DNA of 23,325 nt, taken from positions 1 through 23,325 of the IMG/VR virus record IMGVR_UViG_3300009514_000092. One strand, 5' to 3'. Of this stretch, positions 12,321-19,021 are shown piece after piece. The notes under the pieces are model-generated. The model was given only the letters and a program-made list of their open reading frames with translations. It searched no databases and had not been told where the DNA came from. The DNA comes from a virus. Both the position numbers and the translations under genes were made by a program. How positions within the stretch are numbered: the first letter of the stretch is position 1; each line of letters opens with the position of its first letter.

Positions 12321-14441
12321 ATGGGCAATCCGCGCGTAAAAGTCATCCTCGAGGGCGTCGATCGCAGCGGCGTTACGTTCGAGAAATTCGAGCGCCAGCT
12401 TTCCAAGCTGGAACGGCACGGCGCCAAGATGGACAAGCTCGGCCGTGGCCTGCAGGCGTCCGGATTTTTCATGGATCAGTACGCGCAGAAGGCCCAACGA
12501 GCCTTCGCGGGCATGCTCGGCCCGGCGCGGCAATTCGAGAGCGGCATGGCCGAGATCTCGACGCTGCTGCCTGATCTGCCGGCGGATGAATTCGACAAAT
12601 TGAAGGACTCGGCTCAAGCGCTGTTCAGAACCGACCCTTCCGAGATGACTCAGAAAACCAGAGCCCTGTACGATACGATCAGCGCCGGAATTACAGACCC
12701 GGTAAAAGCTCTGCGGTTTCTTGAAGTCGCCAGCAAAGCTGCCGTCGCCGGCGTCAGCGATATTTCAACCGCTGTCGATCTCGGCACGACCGTGCTCAAT
12801 AACTACGCCAAGGCCAATCTGAACCCGATCGAGGCGTTCAATAAATTACAGGCGACAGTGCGCCAGGGAAAAACCGACTTCAACAAGCTGGCGGCTTCCC
12901 TGGGAAACGTCCTACCCGTCGCGGCGAATTTCAATTTCTCCATCGATGAGACCCTGGCCGCGATGGCCACCCTGACGGCGGCAACCGGTCAAACGGCGGA
13001 GTCCGCGACGGCTTTGCGGTCGTTGATGAGCAGTCTGGCGGCCGGGCCGGAAACGGCCAAAGGACTTAGGGAGATTGGCGGCGAGGCTTTACTGACCCAG
13101 GCGCGGGGCGGCGACTTGTTGGGCGTGATGGACAAACTGGCGCGGTTGAACCTGAAACCGGACCAGATACGCAAGATATTCCCCGACATCGAGGCCGTGA
13201 AAGCCGTGGCCGTGCTTACCGGCGCGGTCGATAAATTGCGGAGCAACGTCGACGGTACAGCTAAATCAGCCGAAGAGCTCGATCACGCATATGAAAAGAT
13301 GACGAAGACGTTCGACTACCAGGCGTCGATCGTGGAATCAGGACTGAATGACGCTTTGATCGAACTCGGCAGTGTGGCCATGCCGATGATAAAGGATGGA
13401 TTCGAGGTCATCCTGCCCCTCGTCGAAGGTTTCACTGATTTAGTAAAAGAACACCCGACGCTCACCAAGTTCTCTGTCGCCGCCCTCGGGATCGGTACCG
13501 GAGTACTCACCGCGGGCGCGGCTGTAACCGGGTTGGTCGGATCAGTGTTGGTACTCGAGGCCGGACTCACGCGCGGCGCGGCCAAGGCGGGACTATTCGG
13601 CCTGCGGGTCGCTAGGGCGGGCAGGGAATCGGCGGCCGCGCGCAAGCAAATGAATCTGCTCGGCGGAGCCACCGACAAAGCCGGCAAGAGTTTCCTCAGC
13701 TTGAGCGGGCGCAATCTCCTTGGCGACTTCATCATCCTCAAGGAAGGTGCGGAAGCGTGGATGAAGGTGATCGAACTCGTACAGGGTAAGGATTTCAAAC
13801 AAGCGGTCGGATGGGCCAGGAACGATTTTCAGGCCTGGTTACTCGGTACATCTTCCGGCAAGTTGGAACAACAGCAACAACAGTTCTCTAACTTGGTGGA
13901 GAGCGAAACGGCCCGTCTGGCATCGGAGTCCGGGCCGGCAAAGAGCGGCAGTGATGTCGTATTCAAGGATTGGGAGTCCGATTGGATCGCCGGAGGCGAG
14001 AAACTCACCAAAACCCTCGCCGGCGGAATAGATAAAGGTAATCCTGCGCTTGAGCGCTCGATGAAAGATTTGGCAGCCGCGGCCGCCGATCACCTGCCTC
14101 ACTCCGACGCCAAGCGTGGCCCGCTTTCCGATCTTACCCATATGGGCTCAATGCTGCCGCGAACCTTTGCCGCCGGCATGCGCGGATCGGCCTCTGAACT
14201 ACCGCGTGCACTAACCGATATCATAAATCCGGCCGCCGCTCTTTTGAGTGGTGCGTCCGGCGCCGGTGCCGCCTTTTCGCCCGGGGCGGCGCCGGCAAAC
14301 AAAGCAGGCAGTGTTGTACACGTAACCATTGCGCCAGGTGCGATCCGCATCGATGGGTCGGGCAAGAATACTCGTGAGCTTGCGGCACTGGTGCGGCAGC
14401 AACTTGAGAACATCATCGATGATGTGAGCAGGTCTCGCTGA
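12321..14441 (+). CDS. Tail tape measure protein
   Basis: A 706-residue protein, the longest of the tail-shaft genes. The N-terminal third carries the TP901-type minor tail pattern: FESGMAEISTLLPDLPADEF, TRALYDTISAGITDPVKALR, then AVDLGTTVLNNYAKANLNPI. A long hydrophobic segment follows (about 384-415, AALGIGTGVLTAGAAVTGLV), then helical and low-complexity parts with a QQQQ run at about 515 and a DLTHMGSMLPRTFAAGMRGS stretch near the C-terminus. The protein sets tail length and is ejected with DNA. The start lies two bases after the chaperone stop. It is short compared with many tape measures, predicting a tail of roughly 100 nm by the usual 1.5 Angstrom per residue rule. Confidence 0.88.
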   Translation: MGNPRVKVILEGVDRSGVTFEKFERQLSKLERHGAKMDKLGRGLQASGFFMDQYAQKAQRAFAGMLGPARQFESGMAEISTLLPDLPADEFDKLKDSAQALFRTDPSEMTQKTRALYDTISAGITDPVKALRFLEVASKAAVAGVSDISTAVDLGTTVLNNYAKANLNPIEAFNKLQATVRQGKTDFNKLAASLGNVLPVAANFNFSIDETLAAMATLTAATGQTAESATALRSLMSSLAAGPETAKGLREIGGEALLTQARGGDLLGVMDKLARLNLKPDQIRKIFPDIEAVKAVAVLTGAVDKLRSNVDGTAKSAEELDHAYEKMTKTFDYQASIVESGLNDALIELGSVAMPMIKDGFEVILPLVEGFTDLVKEHPTLTKFSVAALGIGTGVLTAGAAVTGLVGSVLVLEAGLTRGAAKAGLFGLRVARAGRESAAARKQMNLLGGATDKAGKSFLSLSGRNLLGDFIILKEGAEAWMKVIELVQGKDFKQAVGWARNDFQAWLLGTSSGKLEQQQQQFSNLVESETARLASESGPAKSGSDVVFKDWESDWIAGGEKLTKTLAGGIDKGNPALERSMKDLAAAAADHLPHSDAKRGPLSDLTHMGSMLPRTFAAGMRGSASELPRALTDIINPAAALLSGASGAGAAFSPGAAPANKAGSVVHVTIAPGAIRIDGSGKNTRELAALVRQQLENIIDDVSRSR

Positions 14442-15103
14442 TGCCGGCGTATGCACCAAATGCGGATGCAAACACCCTCCGCACCGGGCTCGGCGTGGGT
14501 ATTGTGGCTGCTGATGCCCTGCTGGGTCAGGACGCCGGCACGATAGGGTTACGACCGGTAGATGCAACGAACAATCCTTTAGTCGCAGGCCCGCTTACGG
14601 TACCGGGGATTTTTCTCCGACATTCGTTCCAATCAAAAGATGAGCTTGAGCGACCGCCACTCGAAGGCCGGAGCGCCGGAGTACTGTTCGACTACGGACC
14701 ACGCCCGGCGGAATTCGACATTTCATTACGATTGTTGGATGACCGCATATTTCCTGGTGCCGAGCTGCTCCCGGGTTTCACCACACCGGAGCAGAAGCTT
14801 GAGTACCTGCAGCTGCTGCGAGCCACGCGACGGGCGAATGGCTCGCGCCTGGCTTGGCAAATCGACTTCCCCTCGATCAACGCCGTAGGAATAACCATAG
14901 TCATTATCACCGGGATCGCCTGGGAAGAAACGAATCAGAAAAACTATATCGACGCCGTCGTCAGCTTTTCGCAACACGAGCCGAATGCCACCCGTCTCGG
15001 GGCGCAAGCCGCCGCGGTACCGGCAACCGAGGCTCCACCGGATTCTACAGTGGGATTACCGTCAGATACTTCAGCTCTCGATACCGCGGTGGGAGGGTTC
15101 TGA
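14441..15103 (+). CDS. Tail/baseplate protein in the Mu gp43 (N) position
   Basis: A 220-residue protein whose start overlaps the tape measure stop (TGATG) and whose stop overlaps the next start. The middle, GIFLRHSFQSKDELERPPLE through PAEFDISLRLLDDR and TPEQKLEYLQLLRATRRANG, looks like a tail-end protein that joins tube and baseplate. The C-terminal 40 residues are Ala/Pro/Thr-rich and likely disordered. In Mu this slot holds gene N, often annotated as DNA circularisation or tail protein. I do not recognise the family with confidence. Confidence 0.6.
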   Translation: MPAYAPNADANTLRTGLGVGIVAADALLGQDAGTIGLRPVDATNNPLVAGPLTVPGIFLRHSFQSKDELERPPLEGRSAGVLFDYGPRPAEFDISLRLLDDRIFPGAELLPGFTTPEQKLEYLQLLRATRRANGSRLAWQIDFPSINAVGITIVIITGIAWEETNQKNYIDAVVSFSQHEPNATRLGAQAAAVPATEAPPDSTVGLPSDTSALDTAVGGF

Positions 15104-15969
15104 TGATCATCGAGCCGTTTGCTCTTCTTGCGCTGGGATCGACTCTGCGGCCCTTGGCCGGAGTAGTCACCCAATTCGAAACCGAGCGCTCCATCCTCGA
15201 CCCGATCGGGAGAGCGCGCTTGAGTGTGCTCGCGACCGAGCTGGGTGACGATTATACCTCGTTGCTCGACACCGGCGAGTTCCTGGAGCTTTGGTACGGA
15301 GATCTCCAACACGGCCAACGCTGGCCGGTCTTTCGCGGCTACGTCGACGATATAAACTGGCCGCCTACTAACGAGATCGAAATCAGAGCCGTCGATTACT
15401 GCTATCACCTGGCGGTCACGGAAGTACCTGCACCGCAGGCGGCTCAGGGCCGGCCCATGAGTCATTGGGTTGAGGTCGCCTTGGAGCTCGCCGGCGGGCC
15501 GGGCGTGCATCAAACAAGTCTCGACCTTCCCACCAGGCTACCGCTAACGAGGACCGACAGTGGTCACGTTTCGTGGCCGCAACGCGCTGAGTCGATCAAA
15601 CTGGCCGAGTTTCTTGATCTCGTCGGCGAGCGGTATGGGGTGCGCGAGCATCTCGGCGAGGACATCAGTTACTACATCACTATCGATAACGAATTCGTCT
15701 GGCAGCCCTGGGTCGACCCCGGCGCTTCCTCGGCAAAGATTGCCTGGGGCAACAACTTGCTCAACTTCATGGCGGGGCAGGACGGCAGTCCGCACCTTTG
15801 GGAATGCACGCCTTTGCCTTGGCTGCACCCCGGCCAAACCTTCGATTGGGAGGAACGCCCGAGCGATGTGCGTTTGGCCGGCGGCCGCTTTCGGGCGGAT
15901 ACCGTGCGTCACACCTTTGCTCAAGGTTGGGTGCGTACCGAAGTTTACAGCGATCGGAGGGTCGGATGA
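15103..15969 (+). CDS. Baseplate hub protein (Mu P/gp44-like position)
   Basis: A 288-residue protein. The N-terminal region RSILDPIGRARLSVLATELG, WYGDLQHGQRWPVFRGYVDD and NEIEIRAVDYCYHLAV resembles the hub proteins (P2 D / Mu P type), which form a ring beneath the tube and hold the spike. The frame is open further upstream, but the ATG at 15103 overlapping the previous TGA, with GGGAGGG upstream, is clearly the start. The stop overlaps the spike gene start (ATGA). Confidence 0.68.
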   Translation: MIIEPFALLALGSTLRPLAGVVTQFETERSILDPIGRARLSVLATELGDDYTSLLDTGEFLELWYGDLQHGQRWPVFRGYVDDINWPPTNEIEIRAVDYCYHLAVTEVPAPQAAQGRPMSHWVEVALELAGGPGVHQTSLDLPTRLPLTRTDSGHVSWPQRAESIKLAEFLDLVGERYGVREHLGEDISYYITIDNEFVWQPWVDPGASSAKIAWGNNLLNFMAGQDGSPHLWECTPLPWLHPGQTFDWEERPSDVRLAGGRFRADTVRHTFAQGWVRTEVYSDRRVG

Positions 15970-16631
15970 CTCGCCGTAACGATACTGCGCAACTGCGCCG
16001 CAAGTTCGCCGAGTTGGCCCAGAAGGCCGGCGGACGGCAAGTCTGGCCGATCGACGGAAAGGTAGTCAGACAAGGTAAGACGGGTGGCCGTTACACGGTC
16101 GACGTGCAACCCACGAAAGCGGACGGCAGTGTCGACGATAGCTGGCCGTTGTTGGCCGATGTTCCCGTCGGCACTCTCATGGGCACTTATACCGACGAGG
16201 TCGGTTGCTTTTTCACCGTCGAAAACGACACCGCCGTGGTGGTTAGCTTCCGGCGTGGGGACCCTTCGCTACCGTACGTTTCGGACATTTTTAGCGAGGT
16301 TGTACCCGATTTGTCCGGTATTTACTGGATGATCAAAACCCGCAATACCCGTATCGGCGTGGACCCATCGCGCAACTTTTTTATCGAGAGCCTCGACGGA
16401 GCTGCTTCGATCACGCTCAACCTCAACGGGCTTAAGGTGGTACTCGGCGGCGGTGAAATCAAGCTGGGTGAAGGTGCCGCCGAAAGCCTGGTTTTGGGTG
16501 ACACATTTATCGCGGAGTACTTGAACCACACGCATCCGACACCCGCCGGACCTAGCGGAAAGCCGACCACCACCAGAGTACTCGCCGATCTGGTCTCCTC
16601 GATCGTCAAAGTACTGAAGGGGGGTGCGTGA
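15966..16631 (+). CDS. Baseplate spike / assembly protein (Mu gp45, P2 V-like)
   Basis: A 221-residue protein. It has an OB-fold-like N-terminal part (about 18-105, KVVRQGKTGGRYTVDVQPTK, VPVGTLMGTYTDEVGCFFTV), a beta-helical middle with repeating short strands (IGVDPSRNFFIESLDGAASI), and a C-terminal NHTHPTPAGPSGKPT motif. The HxH motif matches the metal-binding tip of P2-type spikes. It pierces the outer membrane, consistent with a Gram-negative host. The true start is the ATG at 15966, which overlaps the previous stop. Confidence 0.82.
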   Translation: MTRRNDTAQLRRKFAELAQKAGGRQVWPIDGKVVRQGKTGGRYTVDVQPTKADGSVDDSWPLLADVPVGTLMGTYTDEVGCFFTVENDTAVVVSFRRGDPSLPYVSDIFSEVVPDLSGIYWMIKTRNTRIGVDPSRNFFIESLDGAASITLNLNGLKVVLGGGEIKLGEGAAESLVLGDTFIAEYLNHTHPTPAGPSGKPTTTRVLADLVSSIVKVLKGGA

Positions 16632-16882
16632 TGTCTCTGAATAAGACAACGCTGAAAGGCGAGTTCCTCGCGGCCATGCAGGCAGCACTTGCGGTGACCG
16701 ATCCGGAGGAACGGGAAACGGCAATGAATAACCTGGCGGATGCGTTGGCAACCGCCGTCGATAACTTCGTGCGCTCGGCCGTTGTCAACACGAACATTTC
16801 GGTGGTCAGCGTTTCGGGAGTCACCACCGGTGGCGGCGTTAGTGGGCCTGGCTCGGGTACGGGTACGGGAGCGCTCTCATGA
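16631..16882 (+). CDS. Small baseplate-region protein
   Basis: An 83-residue protein: an acidic/amphipathic helical N-terminus (LKGEFLAAMQAALAVTDPEE) followed by VDNFVRSAVVNTNISVVSVS and a Gly/Ser/Thr-rich end. Proteins of this shape recur between the spike and gp46 genes in Mu-like phages. The start overlaps the spike stop (TGATG) and the stop overlaps the gp46-like start (ATGA). An in-frame GTG just before the ATG is also possible. Function unknown. Confidence 0.65.
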   Translation: MSLNKTTLKGEFLAAMQAALAVTDPEERETAMNNLADALATAVDNFVRSAVVNTNISVVSVSGVTTGGGVSGPGSGTGTGALS

Positions 16883-17244
16883 CGGATGTATTACTCGACA
16901 GCAACGGGGAGTTCGTCCTCGACGCGCAGTATGGCGACCTGACCGCGGTGTCGGGAATCGAGCAGGTGTTGCAGGACTTGCGCCACCGGGCGCTTACGCC
17001 ACGCGGTTCCCTGGCCGAGGACACCAGTTATGGGTTCGGCCTGGTGCAATTCGTAAACGAGGAAGCAGCTATCGCGCGTCGGCTGCTGGTAGGCGGCCTG
17101 GCCGCCGAGCTCGCCCGCGATGAACGCCTAGACGCAACACCTTCCGTCAGTGTTCGGCAGTCGGCAAGCGAAACGGATACGACCGAGGTGATCGTGACCG
17201 GCACGATTGACGGCACACAAGTAAGTTTCACGGAGACAGTCTGA
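16879..17244 (+). CDS. Baseplate protein, Mu gp46 / P2 W / T4 gp25-like
   Basis: A 121-residue protein with the compact gp25/W-type fold signature: FVLDAQYGDLTAVSGIEQVL, then LRHRALTPRGSLAEDTSYGF, and C-terminal VSVRQSASETDTTEVIVTGT. It is a central wedge component that starts sheath polymerisation. It overlaps both neighbours (ATGA and TGATG). Gene order spike-gp46-gp47-gp48 is the canonical Mu/P2 baseplate order. Confidence 0.85.
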   Translation: MTDVLLDSNGEFVLDAQYGDLTAVSGIEQVLQDLRHRALTPRGSLAEDTSYGFGLVQFVNEEAAIARRLLVGGLAAELARDERLDATPSVSVRQSASETDTTEVIVTGTIDGTQVSFTETV

Positions 17245-18398
17245 TGGCGGTACCGGAATTCAAAACGCAAGAAGAAGTACTCGAGGACATGATGACCGAC
17301 GCTGAGTCGACGGTCGGCATTTCCAGTTTCGATGTTCGTCGCACCGGCGGTGTCATTCACGGTATCCTATATATAGTGTCCAAGGCGATCGCGGCCGCTT
17401 ACTCGGTGTTGAATGACGCGTTGAGCCAGGCCTTTATCACACTTGCCGGCGGGACCTATCTCGATAACCTGGGAAACGATTACGCGCGGCCGCGCGCCGT
17501 GGGTACTAAGACGCGGGGAAAGGCTCGCTTTTACCGGGCGTCGTCGAGCGGTAATAAAACGATACCCCTTGGCACCATCGTCGGGACCGATGAAGACGCC
17601 AACGGAAATGTGCTGACATTCCTCGTATTGGCCGACACGATATTGCCGGACGGTGAAACCGAGGTGCAGGTCTTGGTTGAAGCGGCGCAGATCGGCAAGC
17701 GCTATAACGTCGGCCAACTCGCAATTACTCAAATACTCACACCGATCGCGGGGATCGACGGAGTTCTAAACGATTTCAGCCCGCAGTGGATCACCGTCTT
17801 TGGCACCGACGCGGAAACCGATGATACGTATCGGGCGCGATTACTCGGCCGCTGGGACGCGATCGCGGCTACTAAGCCGACCGAAGGATTTGCCGAATGG
17901 GCCTTTGAGGTTTCGGGTGTCGGCACCGTTGCCGTCGACGATACAAACCCGCGGGGCGCCGGTACCGTCGATATCATTATTTTGGGGGCGGACGGAGGGC
18001 TACCTTCAGCTCAGCTGATCGCAGACGTTCAAGCTTTATTTGATTCTAGGACTGGGTTGACCGACGACGTATTAGTGCTCGGCCCGTCCACCGTTGCAGT
18101 CGATATTGACGTTACGGTCAGCAAACACCCCACCGACGGCGAGCTCGCGGCCGTGCAGGCCGACATCGAGGGCGCGCTGACCGCCCTGTTTACCTACGAT
18201 GCCAATTACCCCGGAATCGCTCAGCTCGGTATCGGCGACGATGTGAAGCTTGCGCGAATCAAACAGGTGGTGATGAGCAGACCCTACGTCGTCGACGTTA
18301 CGGTTACGACCCCGGCCGCGAATGTAGTCATCCAGTTCACCGAGATGTCAACCCTCAACAGCCTGAACGTTGTGATGCAAACGGCTGACGAGACCTAG
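17244..18398 (+). CDS. Baseplate wedge protein, Mu gp47 / P2 J-like
   Basis: A 384-residue protein of the baseplate J family: starts with FKTQEEVLEDMMTDAESTVG, contains QAFITLAGGTYLDNLGNDYA and RPRAVGTKTRGKARFYRASS, then TDAETDDTYRARLLGRWDAI and the C-terminal VAVDIDVTVSKHPTDGELAA. J proteins form the wedge ring with gp46 and gp48. It shares a base with the upstream stop and ends three bases before the next ATG. Confidence 0.9.
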   Translation: MAVPEFKTQEEVLEDMMTDAESTVGISSFDVRRTGGVIHGILYIVSKAIAAAYSVLNDALSQAFITLAGGTYLDNLGNDYARPRAVGTKTRGKARFYRASSSGNKTIPLGTIVGTDEDANGNVLTFLVLADTILPDGETEVQVLVEAAQIGKRYNVGQLAITQILTPIAGIDGVLNDFSPQWITVFGTDAETDDTYRARLLGRWDAIAATKPTEGFAEWAFEVSGVGTVAVDDTNPRGAGTVDIIILGADGGLPSAQLIADVQALFDSRTGLTDDVLVLGPSTVAVDIDVTVSKHPTDGELAAVQADIEGALTALFTYDANYPGIAQLGIGDDVKLARIKQVVMSRPYVVDVTVTTPAANVVIQFTEMSTLNSLNVVMQTADET

Positions 18399-18401
18399 AC
18401 G

Positions 18402-19010
18402 ATGAGTAGCGCAATCACCTTTTTCGAGTACCTTTGGCAGCTGCGGCCGCCGTACTTGTCGCGCGTGATCACGGGCGTCAGCGCCGCGCGCGGATTACTG
18501 CAGGTATTCGGCAACGCGCTCGAGGTTTTGCGCACAAATGTCGCCAGAGCGGTTGCCCAATTTACCGTGACAACGGCAGAGGGCAGCTATCTCGACGAGC
18601 ACGGCAAGGTGCGCGGCGCGCCACGCGTCGTCGACGCCGGCGGCACACCCGAGACGGACTCGGTTTATCGTGCCTGGTTGCTGGGGCATTTCGAGCGCTC
18701 AAAATACCGGGGCAACCAGTCTTATTACGTCGCGATTTTGGCACGCTATGGCTTCGACATCACCGTGCAGGAGAAGTACACGACGTACGGTCCCAAGGGT
18801 CCGATCTATACCCGAACAGACTGGAGCGTATTCACAGTCACCCTCAACAGCACCACGGGCGCATATGACGACAGCGTCTTTTTCAACCTCGTGCGGGCAC
18901 TCAAACCGGCTCACACGAAAATCGTTTTCGTGTTCGGACCAGGCATCGTAGGCAAGAACTTCGATACCGGCTGGAACTTCGATACCGGCCTTACCTTCGA
19001 CCGCTTCTAG
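18402..19010 (+). CDS. Baseplate/tail protein, Mu gp48 / P2 I-like position
   Basis: A 202-residue protein. The N-terminal part FFEYLWQLRPPYLSRVITGV through TAEGSYLDEHGKVRGAPR and TDSVYRAWLLGHFERSKYRG resembles the J family in its SYLDEHG and DSVYRAWLL motifs. The middle resembles P2 I in placing HTKIVFVFG before the end. It closes with near-repeats: KNFDTGWNFDTGLTFDRF. It links the baseplate to the fibre encoded next. Assignment to the gp48/I class is by position plus these motifs. Confidence 0.72.
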   Translation: MSSAITFFEYLWQLRPPYLSRVITGVSAARGLLQVFGNALEVLRTNVARAVAQFTVTTAEGSYLDEHGKVRGAPRVVDAGGTPETDSVYRAWLLGHFERSKYRGNQSYYVAILARYGFDITVQEKYTTYGPKGPIYTRTDWSVFTVTLNSTTGAYDDSVFFNLVRALKPAHTKIVFVFGPGIVGKNFDTGWNFDTGLTFDRF

Positions 19011-19021
19011 GAGATCGCAGA

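Noticed and set aside
14854-15102. Longer start for the hub protein
   Set aside because: The extension overlaps the previous gene in another frame; the ATG at 15103 has a ribosome site and a TGATG overlap.
15798-15965. Longer start for the spike protein
   Set aside because: It runs through the coding sequence of the hub gene; the ATGA overlap at 15966 marks the start.
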